The translations under genes and the position numbers were made by a program. From the NCBI GenBank assembly GCA_934157035.1, contig CAKPHG010000003.1, positions 1 through 64,000 on the forward strand: a stretch of 64,000 nt of DNA, written 5' to 3'. Under the pieces are notes generated by a model. The model did no database searches. It was given only the letters and a program-made list of their open reading frames with translations, and was not told where the DNA came from. Positions 1 to 7,407 of this stretch are shown piece by piece (the first letter of the stretch is position 1; each line of letters opens with the position of its first letter). Origin of the DNA: an uncultured Clostridia bacterium. Lineage in GTDB: Bacteria > Bacillota > Clostridia > TANB77 > CAG-508.

Positions 1-31
1 TATTTTGAACTTCTATTATTTTATTTGACAT
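1..31 (-). CDS. Start of an unidentified gene, cut by the window edge
   Basis: An ATG on the minus strand at 31-29 is preceded by a strong GGAGGTG site (about 37-43) and opens a frame reading MSNKIIEVQN to the edge. Ten residues are too few to identify it. The opening resembles ABC-transporter ATP-binding subunits, which would fit the neighbouring cell-surface genes, but that is only a guess. Confidence 0.45.
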   Translation of the reverse strand, partial: MSNKIIEVQN

Positions 32-234
32 ATATTCACCTCCAATTTATCAAATTACGAAAGATAAAATTTTGAAAAAATGTTGATTTTTCAATAGTTT
101 CGGCTAGTGTTTAGATAATTCGTACTTTCCCAGTTGATGTTCATTTGGTTTTGTGTTTTTTCATTAGTTTGGTTGTTTTTCTTTTCTTGTCTTGCTTTTC
201 TTTTTTGGTACATGTCCATTATTTATCACTTTCT

Positions 235-654
235 TTATTTCTTATGTTTATTTTTCAAATTAACAAGTCCAATATTAAATGTATTTGATATAACTTCAAA
301 TAGTTTAGAATTATTGGTCATATTAGTATATCTCATCTTCATAATATCACCAGTTATTTCATATTTATTATCAGTACATAATACTTCATATTTGACACCC
401 GTATCTTCATAAAATTTATTGATGTCATAAAAACCATTTCTTAAATAAAATCTCTTACGCCTTTCACTTATATTGTCAAAAGGTGCATCAATAGATAAAA
501 ATAATACCTTATATTTTTCTTTCAAATCCATTAATATTTTAGAACCATAATTTTGATTTCTTAAACTAGGTTCTACTGCTAAATACATAAGATAATATGC
601 ATTTCAACAATTAACAATATAACTAATGCTTATACCTAATATTTCACTTTCTTT
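235..654 (-). pseudogene. Decayed GNAT-family N-acetyltransferase
   Basis: The frame contains the acetyl-CoA-binding core of a GNAT enzyme: YLAVEPSLRNQNYGSKIL, matching the family pattern V-x-P-x-x-R-x-x-G-x-G. Reading upstream in the same frame gives a plausible preceding strand (EILGISISYIVN), but it is broken by a TGA just before the core and by a TAA further up. The N-terminal 60 or so residues expected of a GNAT domain are missing because the upstream HAD remnant begins there. Only 117 residues remain open. It looks like a dead gene beside another dead gene. The substrate cannot be told. Confidence 0.6.
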
Positions 655-671
655 TATACTTTCTTAATCAA

Positions 672-984
672 TTAACCTATTAATGAATTAACTTCTTCAG
701 GCAATAATGCATTTATTCCAAACTTGTTAAAATTAATAACATTTTCTTTCATATCATCTATAAATAATATTTCATTTAAATTGCAACCATTTATTTTTCT
801 AATTATTTTAGTTGCCTCAATCTTTAGTTCTTGAGTTCCAGCTGAAATTATTTCTATATCATCTCCGTAATACTTATGAATAAAGTTTTCTTTTATATCC
901 TCTATCTTCGTGAATAGCAAGGGTATCATCAAAATCAAAAATTGCTACTTTTATATTATTTAAATTAATTTCTTTCGTTTCCAT
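672..984 (-). pseudogene. Decayed HAD-superfamily hydrolase
   Basis: An ATG at 984 opens a frame with HAD motif I (VAIFDFDDTLAIH, the DxDxT nucleophile motif) that stops after 36 residues. The +1 frame continues to 672 and carries the C-terminal HAD motif ILFIDDMKENV followed by FNKFGINALL, as in the family. The two halves are in different frames, and the middle (cap and motif III region) is too short for a working HAD phosphatase, so there is probably an internal deletion as well as a frameshift. There is no in-frame CGG before the stop, so this break differs from the five CGG breaks elsewhere in the window. Confidence 0.55.
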
Positions 985-995
985 GTATTTATCTC

Positions 996-2033
996 CTATT
1001 TTTTTAATTTATCTTTTAAAGTATGAACTTTGTTTAAACTCTCTTTTTTACCTACAATAATTACATCATCTGAATCTATACAAAATATATTTTCAACATC
1101 AAGTAATACTACTTTTTTATTATTAGCATATACTATATTATTATTTGAGTCTATTGCTTCAATATTTCCTTTTAATACATTGTCTCTTTCATCTTTTGGT
1201 ATATATCTTTCTACTGAATTCCATGTTCCTATATCATCCCAACCTATTTCAGTTGGAATTGTATATACATTATTTGATTTTTCCATTACAGCATAATCTA
1301 TTGATATCTTTTCACATTTTTTATAATTTTCATTTAGAAATTTATAATATTCTGAATTTATATGTTTAGGTAAATTAATTAGTAAATTGTATTCTTTTGG
1401 TAAATTATTTTCAAATTCTTTTAATATACTTTCTGCATTAAAAATGAACATTCCTGCATTCCATAAATATTCCTTACTCTCATAATATTTTTTTGCTAAT
1501 TCTAAATTTGGTTTTTCTACAAATCTTGAAACTTTTAAAACTTTATCATCACTATGTTCATATTTTATATAACCATAATTTGTTTCTGGTCTTGTTGGCT
1601 TTATCCCTATCGTTACAATAGCTTCTTGTTTTTTAGTAACAAATTCATTAGCTAAAACAATGTCATCTATGAATTTATTTTCATTTTCTATATGACTATC
1701 AGATGAAACACAAACTATATTTGCATTTTTGTATATATTTTTTATATATATTGTAGACAATAAAATGCATGGAGCTGTATTTTTAGAGCATGGTTCTGTT
1801 ATTATATTAATGTCGTTTATTTCTGGTATTTGTTCTTTTACTTTATCTATATAATTATAATTAGTTACTATAAATATTTTTTCTTTTGGAACAATTTTTT
1901 TCATTCTATCATAAGTCATTTGTATCATTGCTTTTTCGCTAACTAATGATAAAAATTGTTTTGGATTCTCTGGTGTAGATTGTGGCCAAAATCTTGAACC
2001 TACACCTCCTGCCATTATAAGTGCGCATAACAT
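996..2033 (-). CDS. manC: Mannose-1-phosphate guanylyltransferase
   Basis: Makes GDP-mannose from GTP and mannose-1-phosphate, for cell-surface polysaccharide. The start chosen is the ATG at 2033 (protein MLCALIMAGG), which has AAAGGAG ten bases upstream; the frame could open nine codons earlier. The N-terminal nucleotide-binding signature MAGGVGSRFWPQS and the PKQFLSL pattern are typical of GDP-mannose pyrophosphorylases. FVEKPN and YLWNAGMFIF in the middle match the sugar-binding part of the family. At about 345 residues it is the short, monofunctional form without the isomerase domain of long ManC/AlgA proteins. It follows tagA with a 1-base gap, so the two are co-transcribed. Confidence 0.9.
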   Translation of the reverse strand: MLCALIMAGGVGSRFWPQSTPENPKQFLSLVSEKAMIQMTYDRMKKIVPKEKIFIVTNYNYIDKVKEQIPEINDINIITEPCSKNTAPCILLSTIYIKNIYKNANIVCVSSDSHIENENKFIDDIVLANEFVTKKQEAIVTIGIKPTRPETNYGYIKYEHSDDKVLKVSRFVEKPNLELAKKYYESKEYLWNAGMFIFNAESILKEFENNLPKEYNLLINLPKHINSEYYKFLNENYKKCEKISIDYAVMEKSNNVYTIPTEIGWDDIGTWNSVERYIPKDERDNVLKGNIEAIDSNNNIVYANNKKVVLLDVENIFCIDSDDVIIVGKKESLNKVHTLKDKLKK

Positions 2034-2034
2034 A

Positions 2035-2784
2035 TTAGTTTTTCTCCTTTCTTTTTGCAAATGATGGTTGTCCTTTTATATACTTAAAGAAACCAAATGA
2101 ATATGTTATTCTTTTTATTCGAGCTTTATTAAATTGTTTAAATAATCTATATATTCCTTCTAGTCCCATCTTACTTATTAATTTAGGTGCTCTTTTTATT
2201 TTTCCTGATACAAAGTCTACTGTTCCACCACTACCTATTGCAAATTTAACACCATATTTTGTTAGTTCTTCTAAATTATCTCTCATAAAAAATTCTTGTT
2301 TTGGCGCTCCAAATCCAACAAATATTATATCTGGTTTTTCTTCTTTTATATGATTCATACAATCTTTTACGAATTTTTCTGAAAATGGATAATTTTCATA
2401 AGGTGGTGAATATCCTCCTACCTCTATGCCATATTTTTCTTTAACATTTAGAACTGCTTGTCTATTTGAGTCTTCTAACCCACCCAAAAAATAAATTTTC
2501 ATATTGTTTTCTTTTGCATACTCACAAAAGTCAAATACAATTTCACTACCTGACAATTTTTCAACTTGCTTAAATTTTTTATTAGTAAGTCTTGCAAACT
2601 TTAGCGGAATTTGCCCATCTAATGTTGTATAATTTTGATTAACGAAATTAAATAATTCCTCATTTGTGTTTGCTAACCTAATTATTTGAGCATTAAGTGT
2701 AACAATACATTTAGTTTTATTTTTATCTATTTTAAACAATTCTTCTTTATTTGTAAGATTTATATTTAAATTACAATATTTCAT
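2035..2784 (-). CDS. tagA: WecG/TagA/CpsF-family glycosyltransferase
   Basis: A 249-residue glycosyltransferase of the WecG/TagA/CpsF family. These enzymes add N-acetylmannosamine (or a related sugar) to an undecaprenyl-linked sugar in wall teichoic acid or capsule synthesis at the cytoplasmic membrane face. Visible family features are LNAQIIRLA near the start, DGQIPLKFARL, IYFLGG, PDIIFVGFGAPKQEFF and the GSGGTVDFVSGKIKRAP segment near the C terminus. It overlaps in transcription with manC just downstream, which suggests that a mannose-derived sugar feeds the same surface polymer. The exact donor and acceptor are not shown by the sequence. Confidence 0.88.
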   Translation of the reverse strand: MKYCNLNINLTNKEELFKIDKNKTKCIVTLNAQIIRLANTNEELFNFVNQNYTTLDGQIPLKFARLTNKKFKQVEKLSGSEIVFDFCEYAKENNMKIYFLGGLEDSNRQAVLNVKEKYGIEVGGYSPPYENYPFSEKFVKDCMNHIKEEKPDIIFVGFGAPKQEFFMRDNLEELTKYGVKFAIGSGGTVDFVSGKIKRAPKLISKMGLEGIYRLFKQFNKARIKRITYSFGFFKYIKGQPSFAKRKEKN

Positions 2785-2836
2785 AAAATTTTATAGTGAA
2801 TATTTCACTACTTTCCTCCCTTTACTCAAAAACATT

Positions 2837-3349
2837 TTATTTACATCCTATATATGGAACATTTCTATAAAATCCTTCTTCATCATCAAATCCATAGCCT
2901 ATTATAAATTTGTTTGGAACTTCAAATCCTAAGTAATCTATGTTTACTTCAATTTCTCTTCTACTTGGTTTGCTTAAAAGGCTACATATTTTTATATCTT
3001 TAGGATTTTTCTCTTTTAAATGTTTTATTAAATAATGCATGCTTCTTCCTGTATCTACTATATCTTCTATTATTAGTATATTTTTGTTTTCTACCTTTTT
3101 CTTATCTATATCTAAATATTTCTTTATTTCACCTGTACTTTCTGTTCCTTCATAACTTGATATCTTTATGAATTCTACTTGCATTTTTGTTTTCATTTTT
3201 AATGTTAAATCTACTGCAAAAAATGCTGCTCCATTTAATACGCATATTGCCACTATTTCTTGTCCATTGTAATTTTCATCTATTTGCTTTGCTAATTCTT
3301 CTATTCTTTTATTTAACTGCTCTTTTCCTATTAATTCTTTTAGTTCCAT
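2837..3349 (-). CDS. hpt: Hypoxanthine phosphoribosyltransferase
   Basis: Purine salvage enzyme joining hypoxanthine or guanine to PRPP. The PRPP-binding motif IIEDIVDTGRSMHYL lies around residues 95-110. The N-terminal VLNGAAFFAVDL loop and the C-terminal FIIGYGFDDEEGFYRNVPYIG are characteristic of bacterial HPRT. The length of 170 residues is normal. It starts at an ATG with a GGAGGAA-type site. It lies 50 bases upstream of the tagA-manC pair on the same strand. Confidence 0.95.
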   Translation of the reverse strand: MELKELIGKEQLNKRIEELAKQIDENYNGQEIVAICVLNGAAFFAVDLTLKMKTKMQVEFIKISSYEGTESTGEIKKYLDIDKKKVENKNILIIEDIVDTGRSMHYLIKHLKEKNPKDIKICSLLSKPSRREIEVNIDYLGFEVPNKFIIGYGFDDEEGFYRNVPYIGCK

Positions 3350-3420
3350 TTATTCCTCCATTTTTTATAAAAAAGTCTATTTATCTTTTAGAATTTGCAT
3401 TTAATAACACAATTATATAA

Positions 3421-3460
3421 AAAATACAGATAATTTTCAATATAATTACCTGTATTTTAT
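3421..3460 (-). terminator. Terminator after the HD-domain gene
   Basis: An inverted repeat (AAATACAGATAATT at 3422-3435 and AATTACCTGTATTT at 3444-3457) is followed on the minus strand by a T-rich run. It sits directly after the stop of the HD-domain gene. Confidence 0.7.
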
Positions 3461-3463
3461 TTT

Positions 3464-4489
3464 TTAAAAGTTAAAATCAAGATATACATAGTTTGACATA
3501 TCATATAATAAATTTTTCTCAATCATATTTTTGGCTTTTTCACATACTTTTGATATTCTCTCTCCATTTACTAATGGATCAATATATCTAATTTTTGTAC
3601 CATGATGTACAAAATATACTCCTTTTGGTTCTTCTTTTGAAGTTTTTACTTTTTTAGCTTTTGCCCAAGTATTAAATATATCTTTATATCGTGATTTCTT
3701 AATTATATTAATAATGTCTTGGTCTTTCATATTGTATAAATCATCTAAAGTTATTATTTTCTCTTCGTTTAGCCTTTTTATAATGTCAGCTAATAATTGC
3801 ATTGAATATCTTGTTTTATCTTCCATATATATTACTGACATTTTACTAATTAATTCAACAAATCTTTTTGCTATTTTCTTATTTTTAAATGATAATTCTT
3901 CTACATTTTCTTCGTTTTGACCAACTTCTATATTCTCATATATCTGTCTTATCTCATTAATATCTACTAGTTCATACGTAAATAATGCATTTGTTAAAGA
4001 ATATTCTAATCTATCTGCTGAAAGTTTAGGTGTGTCGTTATCTGCTATTGGATACAAATGATAGTCATTAATTTCTTCTAGCTTTATATTATCTCTTTTT
4101 AATAATTGCATAATTTCTTCTGAATTTCTTATAATATGCGTAGTTAAGTCTTCTGTTGATTCTTGAGTCATATAATCTCCATTCAAAAAATCTACACAAT
4201 GTTTAAATGCAGGTGTTGCTATGTCGTGAAATAACCCTGATAATGTTTGCTTTTTATTATGAGTAAAATGCCAAATAATTAAAGCAACTGCTATTGAGTG
4301 TTCCAAACTTGAATAAAAAATTCTACTTGCAAATAAATCTGAATATATAGTTCCACAAGTTACTGATATATATTGTTGTTTTAATAATTCTTTTGTGTTT
4401 ATATATTCATTTAGCCATTCTGGAAATTCTGGTTCTAATATTTTAAAATATTCTTTTACACTCTCATTTATAGTGCTTATATAGTCCAT
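3464..4489 (-). CDS. HD-domain phosphohydrolase-like protein
   Basis: A 341-residue soluble protein with an HD metal-binding domain in its N-terminal half: SSLEHSIAVALIIWH (first His around 64), then LSGLFHDIATPAFKH with the HD pair near residues 88-89. The family hydrolyses nucleotides or phosphodiesters, often dNTPs or cyclic nucleotides. The remaining two thirds are helical, including a DRLEYSLTNALFTYEL segment like the extended helical region of dGTPase/YfbR-type HD proteins. The substrate is unknown. A terminator follows, and the upstream membrane-protein gene is 54 bases away. Confidence 0.7.
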   Translation of the reverse strand: MDYISTINESVKEYFKILEPEFPEWLNEYINTKELLKQQYISVTCGTIYSDLFASRIFYSSLEHSIAVALIIWHFTHNKKQTLSGLFHDIATPAFKHCVDFLNGDYMTQESTEDLTTHIIRNSEEIMQLLKRDNIKLEEINDYHLYPIADNDTPKLSADRLEYSLTNALFTYELVDINEIRQIYENIEVGQNEENVEELSFKNKKIAKRFVELISKMSVIYMEDKTRYSMQLLADIIKRLNEEKIITLDDLYNMKDQDIINIIKKSRYKDIFNTWAKAKKVKTSKEEPKGVYFVHHGTKIRYIDPLVNGERISKVCEKAKNMIEKNLLYDMSNYVYLDFNF

Positions 4490-4543
4490 ATTATTTCTCC
4501 TTTTTATTTATAATTAATGCTATATCTTCCCCATATTTTTTAA

Positions 4544-5020
4544 TTATAAAGTTCTGTAATTGTTTTTATCTGCTCTTTCGTCTAATTTTCTATCATACTG
4601 TTCATTTTTATAAAACCAGTCCGTTTGTTTATTTACCGGATTTTTAGTTCTTGTTTTGTCAAATAATATATCAAATATTGCAACTATTGGAAGTACTATT
4701 GCTATTAATGCGATAAACATATTTAAATATGTTTCTGCACTAAGAACTTGTCCGTTTATCATTGGCATTATATTTTCTATTAATCCTCTTCCAAAGTAAT
4801 ATCCATATACTACTAAATATATAATAGCTGCCCAAATTTTTCTTTTAAATATAAATGGCACTAACGCTAATACTACAAACAATAAAATAATTTCTATGTT
4901 GTTGTCTATTGGTTTTAGTATAAAGTCCATACTTAATGTTCCTGTTATTGCAACTATTAATCTTAATATCCAGAACATTATTATAAACATTGTTATTAAC
5001 CAACTACTTAAACTCTTCAT
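4544..5020 (-). CDS. Small membrane protein of unknown function
   Basis: A 158-residue protein with four likely membrane helices: residues about 5-30, 42-58, 65-80 and 98-120. A charged cytoplasmic tail rich in Lys, Asp and Asn follows (FDKTRTKNPVNKQ onward). No family was recognised. It lies between the DUF1292 gene and the HD gene on the same strand with short gaps. Confidence 0.6.
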   Translation of the reverse strand: MKSLSSWLITMFIIMFWILRLIVAITGTLSMDFILKPIDNNIEIILLFVVLALVPFIFKRKIWAAIIYLVVYGYYFGRGLIENIMPMINGQVLSAETYLNMFIALIAIVLPIVAIFDILFDKTRTKNPVNKQTDWFYKNEQYDRKLDERADKNNYRTL

Positions 5021-5070
5021 TTTATTTTCTCCTTTAATTTTTTGCTATAAATTAATACCAATAAAAATAT

Positions 5071-5100
5071 GGAGGTTAGAATTTATTAATTCCAACCTCC
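5071..5100 (-). terminator. Terminator after the ireB-ruvX-DUF1292 cluster
   Basis: A nearly perfect hairpin, GGAGGTTAGAATT / AATTCCAACCTCC, lies just after the DUF1292 stop. It is followed by T-rich sequence on the minus strand. Confidence 0.75.
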
Positions 5101-5106
5101 ACCTTA

Positions 5107-5427
5107 TTATTCTTCGTCAATGAAATTAAATTCATCTTTAAATTTTTCTTTAAACATTTCAAATACCTTATTAAGTATTTCTTCGTCTTCTACACTTACA
5201 TAAGATTCCTCTTCTTCAGATTCTGTGTCTTCTACTTTAAGTATAACTACTTCTCCTGCTTCTTCTGATTCTTCTTCATCTTCTACTGGAAGTAATACTA
5301 CATATTCTTCTCCATCTAATTCTATTAAGTCTAAGAATTCAAAAGGTACTTCCTCTCCATTTTCATCATTTAATACTATTATATTGTCTAATTCCTCCTC
5401 TGGAACATTATTGTTTTCGTCGTTCAT
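5107..5427 (-). CDS. DUF1292-family protein (YrzB-like)
   Basis: A very acidic 106-residue protein. The DUF1292 core is DNIIVLNDENGEEVPFEFL followed by LDGEEYVVLLP; the family consensus runs I-x-L-x-D-E-x-G-x-E-x-x-F-E followed by Y-x-x-L-x-P. The C-terminal half is almost all Glu, Asp and Ser plus an amphipathic helix. It sits downstream of ireB and ruvX, an arrangement conserved across Firmicutes (yrzL-yrrK-yrzB in Bacillus). The molecular function is unknown. Confidence 0.85.
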   Translation of the reverse strand: MNDENNNVPEEELDNIIVLNDENGEEVPFEFLDLIELDGEEYVVLLPVEDEEESEEAGEVVILKVEDTESEEEESYVSVEDEEILNKVFEMFKEKFKDEFNFIDEE

Positions 5428-5548
5428 TTTTTTCTCCTTTCTATCTTTTATATTATAATTGTTTTACAATAATAATATTCTTTTTTCTTATTATTGGTTA
5501 TTTTTTATATCATATACTATTTTTTTATTTCGAGCAATACTTTATGTA

Positions 5549-5983
5549 TTATTTTTCTATTTTTTTCATATATGTTTCTAATATATATACTGCTGATATA
5601 GTATCTACTATATTTCTTTTTTTCTTTTTGTCTACATTTAAAAAATTCATTGTTTTATGTGCTTCAACAGTTGTTAGCCTTTCATCTATTGTCTCTATAT
5701 TTATTTTTGGAAACCTACACTTTAATTTATGAATAAATTTTTCTGTTACTTCTACTCTTATTGTTTTTGTTCCATTCATGTTTATTGGCATTCCTATTAC
5801 AAAAGTATCTATTTCATACTCATTTAATAATTCTTCTAATCGATTTAACACAATTTTATCATTTCCATTATGATGTATTGTTTCTAATCCTTGAACTGTA
5901 ATATTTAGTGCATCTGTAATAGCTATTCCTACTCTACTGTCTCCATAATCAATTCCTAATTTTCTCATATTATTTGTTCTCAT
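5549..5983 (-). CDS. ruvX: RuvX/YqgF Holliday-junction resolvase-like nuclease
   Basis: An RNase H-fold protein related to RuvC. It shows the first acidic motif LGIDYGDSRVGIAITD, the middle FVIGMPINMNGT strand and the last active-site segment IDERLTTVEAH. In several bacteria the family acts on Holliday junctions or in 16S rRNA maturation. At 144 residues it is a normal length. Two starts are possible: the ATG at 5983, which overlaps ireB by 14 bases and has AGGA upstream, or the ATG five codons later. It is part of the ireB-ruvX-DUF1292 operon. Confidence 0.93.
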   Translation of the reverse strand: MRTNNMRKLGIDYGDSRVGIAITDALNITVQGLETIHHNGNDKIVLNRLEELLNEYEIDTFVIGMPINMNGTKTIRVEVTEKFIHKLKCRFPKINIETIDERLTTVEAHKTMNFLNVDKKKKRNIVDTISAVYILETYMKKIEK

Positions 5984-6227
5984 CTATTCCTATATAATTT
6001 TTTACCATCTTTTCTAATAATTCATCTCTTTCAATTTGTCTTATTAAATTTCTAGCATTATTATGGCTTGTAATATATGTTGGATCACCTGATAGTATGT
6101 ATCCTACTATTTGATTTATTGGATTATATCCTTTTTCTGTTAATGCTTGATATACCTCTTGTAATATTTGTTTTGTTTGTAAGTTTTCTTCTTTTGGTGC
6201 TTTAAAAAACATTGTCTCATCATTCAT
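5970..6227 (-). CDS. ireB: IreB-family regulatory phosphoprotein
   Basis: An 85-residue protein matching the DUF965/IreB family over its whole length: it begins near TMFFKA and contains ILQEVYQALTEKGYNPINQIVGY and LSGDPTYITSHNNARNLI. In Enterococcus the protein is phosphorylated by a PASTA-type Ser/Thr kinase and influences cephalosporin resistance. The threonines near the N terminus that serve as phosphosites are present (MNDET). It begins the operon with ruvX, which overlaps its end. Confidence 0.93.
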   Translation of the reverse strand: MNDETMFFKAPKEENLQTKQILQEVYQALTEKGYNPINQIVGYILSGDPTYITSHNNARNLIRQIERDELLEKMVKNYIGIDENK

Positions 6228-6239
6228 ATTGTTTACCTC

Positions 6240-7337
6240 CTATATGTAATTTATTTGGCTTTCATTTTCATTTGCACTGTCTATATATTCTTCTAACTTT
6301 TTAGTAGTTCCTTCTAAAGCTGTTCCTTTGTAATATGTAGTTAATGCTACATTTATTATTGGAGAAGCTATTTTAGCTTTTTCTTTTTTAGAAATGTCTT
6401 GCTTTTCTTGTTCAACTTTTATATTTTCAATATTCTTTTTCATTTCAGATATAAATCTTGAAACACCTTCTATTTCTATTCCAGAAAATACAATTACAAA
6501 TTTTGGTCCCATGTATCTAACAAAAATATATTCTGATGATATATTTTGTCTAACAACATCACTTACTTTTGCTATTACTTTGTTTCCAGTATGTCTTCCT
6601 AAATTTTCATTTATATTAACTATGTTTGTAATTTCAAACATACATACTGTTGAAGTTGCATACTGATCAATTTTTCTTTTTCCTTCTCCATATAAATATT
6701 CTTCTGTTTTTAATCCTGTAAATTTATCATCTCTGACTAGCTGTTCTATTACATTTTGCTTATCTATTGTCTTTATTACAGATATTATATTATTTTTAAC
6801 TACTTCTAGTATAGTAGTGTCTATGTTGTCAAAATCATGTGGTTTTCCACTTTCTATAATCCAATATCCTATATATACATTATCAACATATAGTGGAAAG
6901 AACATTGCAGATTTTGCTCTTCCAAATTCTACTTTTTGGTATGGTAGTCTTTCTCCTTCTTTATCTACTGTAATATATTTTGGAGTTGCTGTTTCAATAC
7001 TGTCTTTAAATATTGGTTCTGTATATAAATTTCTTAACACTTCCCAATGTTTTTCTTCTACATTAGTAGATTTAATAACATATTCTGCTCCATTATAGAT
7101 AACTATTGTAGAATATTTTATATCATATTTTTCAATTAATATATCATTTATTTTTCTTATTTTGTCATCTGCTGATTTTTCTTCACTTATTGTATCCATA
7201 AATTCCTGTAGGACATTTAAACTTACAATTTTTTGGTTTAAGTTACTAAATGTATCTATCTTTTTGTGTACTGACATGTTGTATAACATTAAGAATACAA
7301 TAATTGCAACTAATAATACGATAATTGCTATAGTCAA
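6240..7337 (-). CDS. Membrane-anchored GAF protein with degenerate GGDEF domain
   Basis: The start chosen is the TTG at 7337: the GGAGGTG site lies inside the first codons of the longer frame and is spaced six bases from this TTG. Counting from the longer frame, a single N-terminal membrane helix (about 7-24) is followed by a GAF-like sensor domain (about 40-195) and a C-terminal GGDEF-fold domain (about 200-350). Where an active diguanylate cyclase has GGDEF, this protein has YMGPKFV, so catalysis is unlikely and it may bind a nucleotide or a partner. It precedes ireB by 12 bases and follows the AT-hook/ParA gene. Confidence 0.72.
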   Translation of the reverse strand: MTIAIIVLLVAIIVFLMLYNMSVHKKIDTFSNLNQKIVSLNVLQEFMDTISEEKSADDKIRKINDILIEKYDIKYSTIVIYNGAEYVIKSTNVEEKHWEVLRNLYTEPIFKDSIETATPKYITVDKEGERLPYQKVEFGRAKSAMFFPLYVDNVYIGYWIIESGKPHDFDNIDTTILEVVKNNIISVIKTIDKQNVIEQLVRDDKFTGLKTEEYLYGEGKRKIDQYATSTVCMFEITNIVNINENLGRHTGNKVIAKVSDVVRQNISSEYIFVRYMGPKFVIVFSGIEIEGVSRFISEMKKNIENIKVEQEKQDISKKEKAKIASPIINVALTTYYKGTALEGTTKKLEEYIDSANENESQINYI

Positions 7338-7369
7338 ATTTAGCACCTCCATTATGTTTTATTTAATTT

Positions 7370-7401
7370 AAGAAAGTATTAATATTATTAATACTTTCTT
7401 A
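7370..7401 (-). terminator. Terminator after the AT-hook/ParA-like gene
   Basis: A perfect inverted repeat, AAGAAAGTATTAATATT / AATACTTTCTT, lies between the ATPase gene stop and the GAF gene. T-rich sequence follows on the minus strand. Confidence 0.65.
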
Positions 7402-7407
7402 GTTATT

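Noticed and set aside
867..984. HAD remnant as a sixth CGG frame break
   Set aside because: The zero frame meets TAA two codons before its CGG, so the ribosome would stop first, and the protein also lacks its middle. It is ordinary decay.
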